A stretch of 64,000 bases of DNA from Nocardia jiangxiensis NBRC 101359 (GTDB taxonomy: Bacteria > Actinomycetota > Actinomycetes > Mycobacteriales > Mycobacteriaceae). Position numbers and translations under genes: made by a program. The notes under the pieces are model-generated. The model ran no database searches. It saw nothing but the letters and a program-made list of their open reading frames with translations, and was not told the origin of the DNA. The stretch lies in contig NZ_BAGB01000076.1 of assembly GCF_000308615.1 (NCBI RefSeq), positions 186,001-250,000 on the forward strand, in the 5' to 3' direction. Below are positions 7,667 through 17,542 of this stretch, in pieces; the first letter of the stretch is position 1; each line of letters begins with the position of its first letter.

Positions 7667-8436
7667 GCACCCTGACCTACCCACTGGCCGACTCGACCAC
7701 CATGCTGCGCCGGAACCTGGTGCACGCCAAGCGATATCCGGGCATGACGATCGGCGTGATCCTGATGCCGGTGATCCTGCTACTGCTGTTCAACTACGTC
7801 TTCGGCGGCGCGCTGGGCCAGGCCACCGGCGGCGCGAAGTACATCGACTACATCGTGCCGGGCATGATGCTGATGATTCCGGCGTATCTCGTTGCGGGCA
7901 TTGCGGTTTCGGTGGCCTCGGATATGGCCGAGGGCATCGTCGCCCGGTTCCGGACCATGCCGATCGATCACTCCTCGATCCTGACCGGGCAGGTCGTCGG
8001 CACCCTGATCCAGGGTCTGCTGGGTGTGGGGCTGATGGTCGGCGTGGGTGTGGCGATGGGCTTCCGCTCGCACGCCACCGTGCTGGAATGGGTGCTCGCA
8101 TTCGGCCTGATCGCGCTGACGATCTTCGGATTGTCCTGGCTCGGTGTGGGTTTCGGCCTGGCCGCGTCGAATCCGGAGAGTGCGAGCAACACCCCGATGC
8201 CGATCCTGTTCCTGCCGTTCCTGGGCAGCGGTCTGGTCCCGACCGGCACCATGCCCGCCGGAGTGCGGCAGTTCGCGGAGTATCAGCCGTTCACTCCGCT
8301 GACCGAAACCATCCGCGGTCTGCTGATGGGCACGCCGATCGGGAACAACGGCATCATCGCGGTCGCGTGGTGCGCAGGTTTCATCGTGATCGGCTACCTC
8401 TGGTCGCGGGCACTGTTCCGACGCAAGACCAGCTGA
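7663..8436 (+). CDS. DrrB-like ABC-2 type exporter permease
   Basis: A 257-residue integral membrane protein with the ABC-2 permease plan: a cytoplasmic N-terminus (MLRRNLVHAKRYPG), six hydrophobic segments, and the FLPFLGSGLVPTGTMP region before the last helices, as in DrrB. It pairs with the ATPase just upstream and starts at the ATG inside the ATGA overlap at 7663; longer open frames upstream only shadow the ATPase gene. Confidence 0.88.
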   Translation: MSTLTYPLADSTTMLRRNLVHAKRYPGMTIGVILMPVILLLLFNYVFGGALGQATGGAKYIDYIVPGMMLMIPAYLVAGIAVSVASDMAEGIVARFRTMPIDHSSILTGQVVGTLIQGLLGVGLMVGVGVAMGFRSHATVLEWVLAFGLIALTIFGLSWLGVGFGLAASNPESASNTPMPILFLPFLGSGLVPTGTMPAGVRQFAEYQPFTPLTETIRGLLMGTPIGNNGIIAVAWCAGFIVIGYLWSRALFRRKTS

Positions 8437-8484
8437 TTACGTTCGCCGAACCCCCAGGCAGGATCCCGGAGCCTGGGGTCAGCG

Positions 8485-9105
8485 CTACCGCCCCGAAAGG
8501 TGTGCGGCGAGCCAGCCATCGAATTCGGTGAGGTCGCCCAGCACCACATCCGCACCCGCTTCGCGCAGTTCCTCGGCGCTGCACGGACCGGTGGCCACCG
8601 CGACCGACAACGCGTCCGCGGTTCGCGCACCCCGCACGTCACCGGTGTGATCGCCGACGTAGATATCCGCCCCGTATTCGCGCAACGCCTCGGCCTTGCG
8701 CTCGGCCCACAGATTCCCGACGACCGCGTCGGCGGGAATGCCCAGATGCCGCAGATGCAGTTTCGCATTCGGCTCGTACTTCGCGGTGACCACGACCGCA
8801 CGTCCACCGGCGGCTTGCACGGCCTCGACCGCCCGGCGCGCACCCGGCATCATCACCGTCCCGGCGATGGCGTGCTCGGGATACATCGAGCGATACAGCT
8901 CGGCGACCGTCGCGACGTCGTCGGCCGGGAACCAGTTCGCGATCTCCTCCTCGAGCGGCGGACCCAGCCGGGTGACGACCAGATCGCAGTCGATCGCCAC
9001 GCCCGTACGCGCCGACAGCGCCCGATAGCAGGCACCGATCCCCGGCCGGGAATCGATCAACGTCATATCCAGGTCGAAGCCGACCGTCAGCGCGGGGGAA
9101 CTCAT
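8485..9105 (-). CDS. HAD-superfamily hydrolase, phosphoglycolate phosphatase-like
   Basis: A 206-residue haloacid dehalogenase-type phosphatase. Motif I is FDLDMTLIDS (catalytic Asp pair, residues 10-14). A small helical cap follows (RTGVAIDCDLVVTRLGPPLEEE). Motif II/III residues are VVVTAKYEPNAKLHL, and motif IV is IYVGDHTGDVRGARTAD. The family dephosphorylates small phosphorylated metabolites; the substrate cannot be read. The gene follows the SdpI-family gene by 15 bp on the same strand and probably shares its transcript. Confidence 0.82.
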   Translation of the reverse strand: MSSPALTVGFDLDMTLIDSRPGIGACYRALSARTGVAIDCDLVVTRLGPPLEEEIANWFPADDVATVAELYRSMYPEHAIAGTVMMPGARRAVEAVQAAGGRAVVVTAKYEPNAKLHLRHLGIPADAVVGNLWAERKAEALREYGADIYVGDHTGDVRGARTADALSVAVATGPCSAEELREAGADVVLGDLTEFDGWLAAHLSGR

Positions 9106-9120
9106 ATCGAGGCCGGGCGC

Positions 9121-9594
9121 TCAGTTCGCGGGCTGGCAGGCATCACGCAGCGTGCACGCGCCGCAGGCATTACCGCAGCTGCCGACCTCGGCAACGGGGG
9201 CCAGCCGGGCGATGGCCTGTCCGGCGGCGTTCACTCCGGCGCCGAGAGTGAACAGCGCGATCACCGCGGCGACCACGGCGGCGGCGATTCCGGCGATCGG
9301 CCCGGCCACCAGCGCGACCACACCGCCCGCGATCAGCAGCAGTCCCGCGCCGATCGACGTGGGTGCGGCCACCTTGTTGGCGAGCCGGTACGACTGCTCG
9401 GTGCGCACGGCCTCCTCGGTGTGCACGCCGAAGTATCGATTGGGGGGCAGAGAGCCGGTCAGCCCGAGTACCCCGGTGACGACGGCCACCGCCGCCAGCA
9501 CGAACAGGATCAACGCCACCACGAACACCCCGACGACGGTACTCGCGTACCGGATTCGAACCAGGCTCGACCCACCCGATGTGATGCGGACCAT
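9121..9594 (-). CDS. SdpI-family membrane protein with Cys-rich tail
   Basis: A 157-residue membrane protein. It begins with a helix (ASTVVGVFVVALILFVLAAV), then has the family motif NRYFGVHTEEAVRTEQSYRLAN seen in SdpI/YhfL-type proteins, then two more helices. The tail CGNACGACTLRDAC carries four Cys within 14 residues and could bind metal or form disulfides. The ATG at 9594 follows GGGAAGGG. SdpI is an immunity protein in Bacillus; actinobacterial members have no settled function. The gene is divergent from leuS. Confidence 0.72.
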   Translation of the reverse strand: MVRITSGGSSLVRIRYASTVVGVFVVALILFVLAAVAVVTGVLGLTGSLPPNRYFGVHTEEAVRTEQSYRLANKVAAPTSIGAGLLLIAGGVVALVAGPIAGIAAAVVAAVIALFTLGAGVNAAGQAIARLAPVAEVGSCGNACGACTLRDACQPAN

Positions 9595-9703
9595 GTACCC
9601 TTCCCCAGGTTTCCCAGGGCCCTTTTTGGGCGCTGACGTGCGCACGCTTTACGCTGATGAGCAACGTTGAATCCGGGGAGCTCGATTAGTAGAAGGCAGG
9701 ATC

Positions 9704-12592
9704 GTGCAGGACACTCGTGCAACCGAACCGACCGACGCAGCCGTGAGTGGACGCAGCGACGGCACCGGCGAGGTGCCCGCACACCGTTACAACGCCGACC
9801 TCGCCGGACGTATCGAGCGCAAATGGCAGCGGACCTGGGAGGAGCGCGGCACGTTCCACGCGCCCAATCCGGTCGGTCCGCTACGCGGTGAGATCCCCGC
9901 CGACAAGCTGTTCATCCAGGACATGTTCCCGTATCCGTCCGGTGCGGGACTGCACGTCGGGCATCCGCTGGGCTATATCGCGACCGACGTGTTCGCCCGC
10001 TATCACCGCATGACCGGCCGCAATGTGCTGCACGCGCTGGGTTACGACGCGTTCGGCCTGCCCGCCGAGCAGTACGCGGTGCAGACCGGCGCGCATCCGC
10101 GGGTGACCACCGAATCGAATATCGCGACCATGCAGGGGCAGCTGGACCGGCTGGGCCTGGGGCACGACCGCCGGCGTTCCTTCGCCACCACCGATCCGGA
10201 GTTCTACAAGTGGACGCAGTGGATCTTCCTGCGCATCTACAACGCCTGGTACGACACGGATCTGGGCAAGGCGCGTCCGATCGAGGAGCTGATCGCCGAA
10301 TTCGACAGCGGCGCGAGGACTCCCGAGGACGGCAAGGTCTGGGCCGAACTGTCCGCGACCGAGCGCAACGCCGTGGTGGACTCGTATCGCCTGGTGTACC
10401 AGTCCGATTCGATGGTCAACTGGTGCCCGGGTCTGGGCACGGTGCTGTCCAACGAGGAGGTCACCGCGGAGGGCCGCTCCGAGCGCGGTAACTTCCCGGT
10501 TTTCCGTAAGCGCCTGTGGCAGTGGATGATGCGGATCACCGCCTACTCCGATCGCCTGGTGGACGATCTGGATCACCTGGACTGGCCCGAGAACGTCAAG
10601 GCCATGCAGCGCAACTGGATCGGGCGTTCGCGCGGCGCGCAGGTGCGGTTCACCGCGGGTGCGGAGACGATCGAGGTCTTCACCACCCGGCCCGACACGC
10701 TGTTCGGCGCGACGTACGTGGTACTGGCTCCCGAGCACGACCTGGTCGACACCCTGACCGCCGCCGCCTGGCCGTCCGGCGCCGACCCGCGCTGGCAGTT
10801 CGGCGACTCCGCGAATCCGGCCGAAGCCGTTGCGGCATACCGCAAGTCGATCGCGGCGAAATCGGATCTGGAGCGTCAGGAGAACAAGGAGAAGACCGGC
10901 GTCTTCCTGGGCACGTACGCCACGAATCCGGTGAACGGCGCGCAGGTGCCGATCTTCATCGCCGACTACGTGCTCAGCGGCTACGGCACCGGCGCGATCA
11001 TGGCCGTCCCCGGTCACGACCCGCGGGACTGGGATTTCGCCACCGCCTTCGGGCTGCCGATTCTGGAAGTCGTCGCGGGCGGGGATATCTCGCAGGCCGC
11101 GTACTCCGGTGAGGGCGCGCTGGTGAACTCCGGCTACCTGGACGGACTGGAGATCGAGGCCGCCAAGGCGCGCGTCATCGAACAGCTGGAGTCCGACGGG
11201 CACGGCCGCGGCACGGTCCAGTACAAGCTGCGGGACTGGCTGTTCGCCCGGCAGCGCTACTGGGGCGAGCCCTTCCCGATCGTGTACGACGAGGACGGCG
11301 CACCGCACGCACTGCCGGAATCGATGCTGCCGGTGACACTTCCGGAGATCGAGGACTTCGCGCCGGTCACCTTCGATCCGGACGACGCCGATTCCGAGCC
11401 CTCCCCGCCGCTGGCCAAGGCCACCGACTGGGTGCACGTGGAACTGGATCTGGGCGACGGCCCGAAGAAGTACCGCCGCGACACCAACGTCATGCCCAAC
11501 TGGGCGGGCAGTTCCTGGTATCAGCTGCGCTACGCCGACCCGACCAATGCCGAGACCTTCTGCGCTCCGGAGAACGAGAAGTACTGGCTGGGACCGCGCC
11601 CCATCGAGCACGGCGACCAGGATCCGGGCGGTGTCGACCTGTACGTCGGCGGTGTGGAACATGCGGTGCTGCATCTGCTCTACGCGCGGTTCTGGCAGAA
11701 GGTGCTGTTCGATCTGGGTGATGTGACCGGTGTCGAACCGTATCGCCGCCTGTTCAATCAGGGCTACATCCAGGCGTTCGCCTACACCGATGCGCGTGGC
11801 GCGTACGTCCCGGCTGCGGAGATCGTCGAGCGGGACGGAAAGTTCTTCTGGACCAACACCTCCGGCGTCGAGGAGGAGGAGGTCTTCCAGGAGTACGGCA
11901 AGATCGGCAAATCGCTGAAGAACGCCATCTCACCCGACGAGATGTGCGATCTGTACGGCGCGGACACCTTCCGGTTCTACGAGATGTCGATGGGCCCGCT
12001 GGACACCTCGCGCCCCTGGGCGACCAAGGATGTCGTCGGCGCGCACCGCTTCCTGCAGCGCATCTGGCGACTGGTGGTGGACGAGGAGTCCGGCGCCCTG
12101 CGCGTCATCGACGCCGAGCCGTCTGCCGAGGCACTTCGCCTGCTGCACAAGACGATCGCCGGAGCCGGTGACGACTACGCCAACCTGCGCGACAACACCG
12201 CGGGCGCGAAGCTGATCGAGCTGACCAACTTCCTGACCAAGAACTACCCCGAGGGCGCCCCGCGCGCGGTGGTCGAACCTCTGGTCCTGATGCTGGCCCC
12301 GATGGCTCCGCACATCGCCGAGGAACTGTGGGAACGCCTGGGCCACACCACGGCCCTGGCCCACGGCCCGTTCCCGCTCGCCGATCCCGCACTGCTGGTG
12401 GAGGATTCGGTCGAGTACCCCATCCAGGTCAACGGCAAGGTGCGCAGCCGGATCAGCGTCCCCGCCGATGCCGACGCGAAAACGATCGAGACCGTGGCGC
12501 TGGCCGACGAGAAGCTGCTGGAGTTCCTGAACGGCAAGACTCCGCGCAAGGTCATCGTCGTCCCGGGCCGCCTGGTCAACGTCGTGGCCTGA
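9704..12592 (+). CDS. leuS: leucyl-tRNA synthetase
   Basis: This 962-residue class I synthetase charges tRNA-Leu. The HIGH-type motif is HVGH at residues 84-87 (in FPYPSGAGLHVGHPLGYI), the CP1 editing domain covers roughly residues 270-470 (TTRPDTLFGATYVVLAPEHD, GTGAIMAVPGHDPRDWDFA), and the KMSKS-type loop is KIGKSLKN near residue 733. The length is normal for the mycobacterial type. The GTG at 9704 has a well-placed GAAGGCAGG ribosome-binding site. In M. tuberculosis this gene is Rv0041, a few kilobases from ino1; here about 39.6 kb intervenes. Confidence 0.97.
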   Translation: MQDTRATEPTDAAVSGRSDGTGEVPAHRYNADLAGRIERKWQRTWEERGTFHAPNPVGPLRGEIPADKLFIQDMFPYPSGAGLHVGHPLGYIATDVFARYHRMTGRNVLHALGYDAFGLPAEQYAVQTGAHPRVTTESNIATMQGQLDRLGLGHDRRRSFATTDPEFYKWTQWIFLRIYNAWYDTDLGKARPIEELIAEFDSGARTPEDGKVWAELSATERNAVVDSYRLVYQSDSMVNWCPGLGTVLSNEEVTAEGRSERGNFPVFRKRLWQWMMRITAYSDRLVDDLDHLDWPENVKAMQRNWIGRSRGAQVRFTAGAETIEVFTTRPDTLFGATYVVLAPEHDLVDTLTAAAWPSGADPRWQFGDSANPAEAVAAYRKSIAAKSDLERQENKEKTGVFLGTYATNPVNGAQVPIFIADYVLSGYGTGAIMAVPGHDPRDWDFATAFGLPILEVVAGGDISQAAYSGEGALVNSGYLDGLEIEAAKARVIEQLESDGHGRGTVQYKLRDWLFARQRYWGEPFPIVYDEDGAPHALPESMLPVTLPEIEDFAPVTFDPDDADSEPSPPLAKATDWVHVELDLGDGPKKYRRDTNVMPNWAGSSWYQLRYADPTNAETFCAPENEKYWLGPRPIEHGDQDPGGVDLYVGGVEHAVLHLLYARFWQKVLFDLGDVTGVEPYRRLFNQGYIQAFAYTDARGAYVPAAEIVERDGKFFWTNTSGVEEEEVFQEYGKIGKSLKNAISPDEMCDLYGADTFRFYEMSMGPLDTSRPWATKDVVGAHRFLQRIWRLVVDEESGALRVIDAEPSAEALRLLHKTIAGAGDDYANLRDNTAGAKLIELTNFLTKNYPEGAPRAVVEPLVLMLAPMAPHIAEELWERLGHTTALAHGPFPLADPALLVEDSVEYPIQVNGKVRSRISVPADADAKTIETVALADEKLLEFLNGKTPRKVIVVPGRLVNVVA

Positions 12593-12614
12593 GGAACAGG
12601 CGTGCGGTAACCGC

Positions 12615-13460
12615 TCAGACGGGCGGCAGGGTGACGTCGTTCAAGGTGACCATGGACAGCTTGCGCTCTTTGATGACGTCCACCATCTGGTTGTAGCAAT
12701 GGGTGACGGCCGGGTGGTTGGCGTGGCCGATGACGATCGCCTGCGGGTTGAAGTACTTGTGCGCCATCTGGATCAGGTACTGCTCGGTGACGATCGAGGA
12801 GTCGCTCAGCGAGCCGTACCAGAGGGTGGGCACCGTGTAACCGTGTTCGGCGGCGACGCGGTCCACGGTCGCATTGTGGAAACCGTACGGCGGGCGGTAG
12901 AAGGGCGTGCCGTCGACGCCGAAGGTGTTGCGCAGGAAGGTTTTCGTGCGTTCGAGCTGATCGGCCACGCCGGCGGCGGAGAGTTTGGTCAGCGCCGGAT
13001 GGTTCCAGGTGTGGTTGCCGAGCTGGATCTGCCCCGATTCGACCAGCGGGCGCAACGCGTCGCGGTGCACGGTCCAGGAACTGTAGGCGGCGGTGACGAA
13101 GAAGGTGAAGCGTGCGCCTGTGTCCTGGGCGAATTTGATGTACGCGCCCACGACTTCGGCGGCGGCGCCGTCATCGACGGTGAGCGCGAGAGTGTTGCCC
13201 TTACCGGGGAGCGCGGTGATGGTGTGCCGCGACAGGCGTGTCTTCGGGCCGCCGGGCGGGGCCGGGAGCAGCGGGACCGCGGCCCGCGTCGTCGGGAGTG
13301 CAGGCGTCGCGGATGGAGTCGCCGCCATGCCCTTGGCCAGGTGATTCGGCCCAGCACCGGAGATCGCGGCACCGTGTGTCGCATCGCATCCGGACAGTGC
13401 TGCGGCTGTCCCGGCCGCCAGCAGCGTCAACCACTGCCTGCGGTTCATCGTCGAACTCAT
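12615..13460 (-). CDS. secreted lipoprotein polysaccharide deacetylase (NodB domain)
   Basis: A 281-residue exported hydrolase. The N-terminus MNRRQWLTLLAAGTAAALSGC combines a twin-Arg-like start with a lipobox (LSGC), so the protein should be anchored outside the membrane. The NodB domain has the metal/catalytic Asp in LTVDDGAAAEV (TFDDG variant), the metal-binding HTWNHP, and the YRPPYGFHN motif. Such enzymes remove N-acetyl groups from peptidoglycan or other glycans. I used the ATG at 13460; the ATG at 13448, just before the twin Arg, is equally possible. It converges with leuS. Confidence 0.85.
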   Translation of the reverse strand: MSSTMNRRQWLTLLAAGTAAALSGCDATHGAAISGAGPNHLAKGMAATPSATPALPTTRAAVPLLPAPPGGPKTRLSRHTITALPGKGNTLALTVDDGAAAEVVGAYIKFAQDTGARFTFFVTAAYSSWTVHRDALRPLVESGQIQLGNHTWNHPALTKLSAAGVADQLERTKTFLRNTFGVDGTPFYRPPYGFHNATVDRVAAEHGYTVPTLWYGSLSDSSIVTEQYLIQMAHKYFNPQAIVIGHANHPAVTHCYNQMVDVIKERKLSMVTLNDVTLPPV

Positions 13461-13700
13461 ATTCGCAGAAAACCACTTCGTGCCGGAGACCACTGACCTC
13501 AGAAATCTACCGCAGGCAGCCCACCCCTGCTTCCTGCTCCCCCGCCTCTCCGCGACTTCAGCGTGTCGTCGGGTGCCACGAAACTTCCCTGTCGGGCCGA
13601 CGGTCGCGTTTCGGACGTACCCGAGGAGTTACCCATGTGCTCACGAAATCAGTTGCCGTGCGCGAGGTGTCGCGGGCTGATGTCGCTCTCGGGGCAGTGG

Positions 13701-14405
13701 CTACTCGGTGTCCCGGGCGATCGGACGCAGCACGATTTCGGTGGGGTGGGCGTCGCGGGGTGTTTCGATCGCGGTGCGCACCGTGCGAGCGACAGTGCTC
13801 GCGGTGAGGAACTCCCCAGGCCGGTACTCGCGGCCCTCCCCGGCCACGATGTCGCGCTGCATGTCGGTGTCGGTGCGGCCGGGATGTATTGAGGTGATCC
13901 GCAATTCGGGTTCTTCGAGACGTAGGGCGTCACCGAAGGCGCGCAACGCGAACTTGCTCGCGGCGTAGACGCCCCAGCCTGGATTGACTCGAAGGCCCGC
14001 GCCCGAATTGATCAGCACGACATGACCTCCGGCGGCACGCAGTGCGGGCAGCAGCAGCCTGGTCAGCTCGGAAACGGCGATGATGTTGGCTTCCAAGGTG
14101 TTTCGCCACTGCTGCACCGACGACTCGGCGATGGTACCGAGGTCGGCCACGCCGGCGTTGTGGACCAGCACGTCCAGGCGCTCGATCGGGGCGCAGGCGC
14201 GGGCGAGGGCCTCGTAGTCGGTCAGCTGCACCGGCCACGGGGTGTTGCCGGGGAGTTCCGCCGCGATCCCGGACAGGGCCTCTGCCGTGCGCGCGCCCAG
14301 CAGCAGGTGATGGGTGGGGGCCAGTTCGCGGGCGATCGCCGCGCCGAGGCCACGGCTGGCGCCGGTGATCAGAGCGGTCGGCGTGGGTGTCTCGGCGTCG
14401 GGCAT
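13701..14405 (-). CDS. short-chain dehydrogenase/reductase
   Basis: A 234-residue classical SDR. The NAD(P)-binding motif is TGASRGLG near residues 14-21, NAG occurs in LVHNAGVADLG, the Ser is in INSGAG, and YxxxK is YAASK. Arg after the first Gly-rich motif and at the end of strand 2 (LGARTAE) suggests NADPH preference. The substrate is unknown. The gene is divergent from glucosylglycerate hydrolase with about 120 bp between the starts. Confidence 0.85.
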   Translation of the reverse strand: MPDAETPTPTALITGASRGLGAAIARELAPTHHLLLGARTAEALSGIAAELPGNTPWPVQLTDYEALARACAPIERLDVLVHNAGVADLGTIAESSVQQWRNTLEANIIAVSELTRLLLPALRAAGGHVVLINSGAGLRVNPGWGVYAASKFALRAFGDALRLEEPELRITSIHPGRTDTDMQRDIVAGEGREYRPGEFLTASTVARTVRTAIETPRDAHPTEIVLRPIARDTE

Positions 14406-14529
14406 GGGCTCACCGTAATCGACGCGGAGCGGGTGCGGCATCGCCGACCACGAGCCGCTGACGGGCCTCCCGCAGCCCGGCCGAGGTGCGCAGCGCGCAT
14501 ATCCGAGGGTGTCGTCGCAGAATAGGGGG

Positions 14530-15864
14530 ATGAACGGGCCTGGTTTCACCCCCACACAGCTTGCAGCCCGTGCCGCGTACCTGCTGCGCGGTAACGACCT
14601 GGGGACGATGACCAGCGCCGCACCGCGTCTGTATCCACACCAGTGGAGCTGGGACGCCGCATTCGTCGCGGTCGGACTCGCCCCGTTGAGCGTGGAGCGT
14701 GCCGTGGTCGAACTGGACACGCTGCTGTCGGCACAGTGGAAGAACGGCATGATCCCGCACATCGTGTTCGCCAACGGTGTGGATGGATATTTCCCGGGTC
14801 CCGCGCGCTGGGAATGTCGCAAGCTCGCGGCCAACGCACCCGACGGACCGGACACCTCCGGGATCACCCAGCCGCCGGTGCACGCCATCGCGGTGCAGCG
14901 CATCCTCGACCATTCGCGCCGCCACGGGCGCAGCACCCGCGCGGTGGCCGAGGAATTCCTGGACCGGCGCTGGCCGGACCTGATGCGCTGGCACCGCTGG
15001 CTGGCCCATTCACGCGATCCGAAACAGAACGGGCGGATCACGATCTATCACGGCTGGGAGTCCGGAATGGACAACTCACCGCGCTGGGATCGCGCCTACC
15101 AGAACGTCGTCCCGGGTGATCTGCCGCCGTACGAGCGCGCGGACAACACGCTGGTGGATCCGGCCCAGCGCCCGACCGATCGCGAGTACGACCGCTATCT
15201 GTGGCTGGTCGAGCAGATGCGCCGATGTGGATACGACGATTTTCAAGAGGCGTCGTCGATGAGTTTCGCCGTGGAGGACGTGTTCGTCACCGCGATCTTC
15301 GTCCTGGCCTGTGAAGTTCTGGCCGCGATCGGTGAGGACTACCGGCTGCCCCGCGCCGATGTGCGCGAACTCTACGAATGGGCGTCGTATTTCCGCGCGG
15401 GCGTGATCGCGACCACCGATCCGCGTTCAGGCGCCGCACGCGACTACGACCTGCGGCTGGATTCCTGGATCAACACCGAGACCCTGGCCGTGTTCGCGCC
15501 ACTGCTGTGCGGCGGGCTGCCCCGCGAGGCCGAACGCAACCTGCTGCGCATCTTCGAGGGACCGCGCTATTGCGGACATCCGGATCTGCGCTACGCCCTG
15601 CCGCCGTCCACCTCGCCGGTCTCCAAGGATTTCCGCCGCACCGAATATTGGCGCGGACCGGTCTGGCCGGTGATGAGCTGGCTGTTCTCCTGGGTCTTCG
15701 CCCGCCGAGGCTGGGCCGAGCGGTCGTTCATGCTGCGCGCGGAGGGTTTGCGGCAGGCCGCCGACGGCAGTTTCGCCGAGTATTACGACCCGTTCAGCGG
15801 TGCGCCGCTGGGCAGTATGCAGCAGTCCTGGACGGCGGCCTCGGTGCTGGACTGGCTCGGCTGA
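14530..15864 (+). CDS. ggh: glucosylglycerate hydrolase (GH63)
   Basis: A 444-residue cytosolic alpha-glycoside hydrolase that, in rapidly growing mycobacteria, releases glucose and glycerate from glucosylglycerate when cells recover from nitrogen starvation. It resembles M. hassiacum GgH almost from end to end: FTPTQLAARAAYLLRGNDLG at the start, YPHQWSWDAAF, the general acid Asp in GWESGMDNSPRWD, and the general base Glu in FAEYYDPFSG near the C-terminus. The ATG at 14530 matches the family start, with AGGGGG directly before it; a GTG at 14509 is the alternative. Recognition is from memory of the family. Confidence 0.88.
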   Translation: MNGPGFTPTQLAARAAYLLRGNDLGTMTSAAPRLYPHQWSWDAAFVAVGLAPLSVERAVVELDTLLSAQWKNGMIPHIVFANGVDGYFPGPARWECRKLAANAPDGPDTSGITQPPVHAIAVQRILDHSRRHGRSTRAVAEEFLDRRWPDLMRWHRWLAHSRDPKQNGRITIYHGWESGMDNSPRWDRAYQNVVPGDLPPYERADNTLVDPAQRPTDREYDRYLWLVEQMRRCGYDDFQEASSMSFAVEDVFVTAIFVLACEVLAAIGEDYRLPRADVRELYEWASYFRAGVIATTDPRSGAARDYDLRLDSWINTETLAVFAPLLCGGLPREAERNLLRIFEGPRYCGHPDLRYALPPSTSPVSKDFRRTEYWRGPVWPVMSWLFSWVFARRGWAERSFMLRAEGLRQAADGSFAEYYDPFSGAPLGSMQQSWTAASVLDWLG

Positions 15865-15976
15865 ATTCCCAGTTTCAGTGAGATTGCCCTAAAACAGCAC
15901 ATCTGCGGCAATCCACTGGCACAGAACACGGTCGGGACTCTGGCCTCGACGGCGACATCCGCTTACCCTCTTGACC

Positions 15977-16735
15977 ATGTATCGACGCATCACGGCTCAT
16001 CCCCAGGTTCGTCGCTCGCTTCTGTCGCTGTCGGCGTTTGCTGCCGTCGGCATACTGTCGGCAACCGGTCCGGCCATCGCCGCCCCCACCGGTCCGGACG
16101 TCTCGTCGTGGCAGCACGTGGACGGCCGGTGGATCAACTGGTTCGCCGTGCGCGGCTCGGGCAACAGCTTCGCGATGCTCAAGGCAACCGAGGGGCTGGA
16201 CTACGTCAACCCCTACTTCGTGCCGGACAGCCTGCTGATGCGCGCGGCCGGAGTCGCACGCGGCACCTATCACTACGCCCGGCCCAATCTGCCGCCCGAA
16301 CCACAGGCCGCGCTGTACGCCACGGTGGTCCTGGGTCAGCACGGCGTGCTCGACCTGCCGCCGGTGCTGGATATCGAGAATTCCGGCGGACTGGCGCCGG
16401 GCGCACTCATCGATTGGACGCACCGCTACCTCAACACGGTGCAGGCCCTCACCGGCCGCGTTCCGATCGTCTACACCTACCCGCGCTTCTGGCGCACGGC
16501 CATGGCGAATTCGAACCAGTTCACCCAGTACCCGCTGTGGATCGCCGACTACAGCGGCAGACCCCAACCCGACATCCCCGGCGGCTGGCCCACCTGGACC
16601 TTCTGGCAGACAACCGATTCCGGCACCATCCCGGGCATCGCGGGCCGCACGGACGTCAACGTCTACAGCGGCGCCCAGGGCGATTTCGGCCGTTATGCCA
16701 ACATGCCGTCCTCCGGAAGCAGCAGCGGCAGTTAG
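15977..16735 (+). CDS. secreted GH25 (Chalaropsis-type) lysozyme
   Basis: A 252-residue exported muramidase. The N-terminus has a signal peptide (RRSLLSLSAFAAVGILSATG) ending near AIAAPTG. The mature GH25 domain starts with GPDVSSWQ, which carries the first catalytic Asp, continues with FAMLKATEGLDYVNPYF and HYARP, and has the catalytic LDIEN motif around residue 135. A Ser/Gly-rich tail closes the protein. It probably cleaves MurNAc-GlcNAc bonds in peptidoglycan for remodelling. The ATG at 15977 is preceded by a TTG in frame 6 bp upstream. It converges with the amino acid ABC ATPase gene. Confidence 0.86.
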   Translation: MYRRITAHPQVRRSLLSLSAFAAVGILSATGPAIAAPTGPDVSSWQHVDGRWINWFAVRGSGNSFAMLKATEGLDYVNPYFVPDSLLMRAAGVARGTYHYARPNLPPEPQAALYATVVLGQHGVLDLPPVLDIENSGGLAPGALIDWTHRYLNTVQALTGRVPIVYTYPRFWRTAMANSNQFTQYPLWIADYSGRPQPDIPGGWPTWTFWQTTDSGTIPGIAGRTDVNVYSGAQGDFGRYANMPSSGSSSGS

Positions 16736-16748
16736 CCGAGGCCGAGAA

Positions 16749-17540
16749 TTACAGCACCTGGGAGAGGAACTGCCTCAGGCGCGGGGTCTTCGCGTCGTCG
16801 AATATGCGGTCGGGCGAACCGGATTCGACCAGCTGACCCTGATCCATGAACATGACGCTGTCGGAAACCGAACGGGCGAAACCCATTTCGTGCGTGACGA
16901 CGATCATCGTCATACCGCCCGAGGCCAGATCCGTCATGAGCGCCAGAACGCCCTTGACCAGTTCCGGGTCCAGGGCCGAGGTGGCCTCGTCGAAGAGCAT
17001 GAGTTCCGGTTTCATCGCCAGGGCACGGGCGATGGCGACGCGTTGTTGTTGTCCGCCGGACAGATTCGCCGGGCGGGTATTGGCGCGCGCGACCAGGCCG
17101 ACGGTCTCCAACTGGTCCATGGCGACCTCGCGAGCCGCCTCCCGGGACAGTCCGCGCAGCTTGCGCGGGCCCAGTGCGACGTTGTCCAGGACGCTCATGT
17201 GCGGGAACAGGTTGAAGTGCTGGAACACCATCCCGATGCGCTGCCGCAACCGGTCCGGATCCTCGCGAAGCACCGAGACGCCGTCGATCAGCACATCGCC
17301 CGAATCCGGTTCGTGCAACCGGTTCAGCACCCGCAGCAGCGTGGATTTACCCGAACCCGAGGGACCGATGACGGTGGTGGTCTTCCCGGCGTCGACGTGG
17401 ATGTCGACCCCGCGCAGCACCTGGTTGCCGCCCAGGGTCAGGTGCAGGTCGGTTCCGGTGAGCGAGGAGCTGGCCCGGGTCGCGCCCGCGCCGGACGGCT
17501 CGCCGCCGGTGCCCTCGATCTCGTTGCCGTGGTGGCTCAC
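16749..17540 (-). CDS. polar amino acid ABC transporter ATP-binding protein (GlnQ-like)
   Basis: A 263-residue ATPase of the PAAT family (GlnQ/HisP/ArtP). Walker A is GPSGSGKSTLLR, the Q-loop region is VFQHFNLFPHMSVLDN, the signature is LSGGQQQRVAIARALAM, Walker B is LMLFDEATSALDPEL, and the switch His is VTHEMGFAR. The GTG start lies 2 bp after the stop of the binding-protein/permease fusion, so the two form one importer operon. The N-terminal 30 residues are a non-conserved Gly/Ala-rich extension. Confidence 0.9.
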   Translation of the reverse strand: MSHHGNEIEGTGGEPSGAGATRASSSLTGTDLHLTLGGNQVLRGVDIHVDAGKTTTVIGPSGSGKSTLLRVLNRLHEPDSGDVLIDGVSVLREDPDRLRQRIGMVFQHFNLFPHMSVLDNVALGPRKLRGLSREAAREVAMDQLETVGLVARANTRPANLSGGQQQRVAIARALAMKPELMLFDEATSALDPELVKGVLALMTDLASGGMTMIVVTHEMGFARSVSDSVMFMDQGQLVESGSPDRIFDDAKTPRLRQFLSQVL

Positions 17541-17542
17541 GC

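Noticed and set aside
9881..11674. 597-residue minus-strand open frame opposite leuS
   Set aside because: It is an Arg/Val/Gly/Asp-rich antisense shadow of leuS with no motif; long antisense frames are expected at this GC content.
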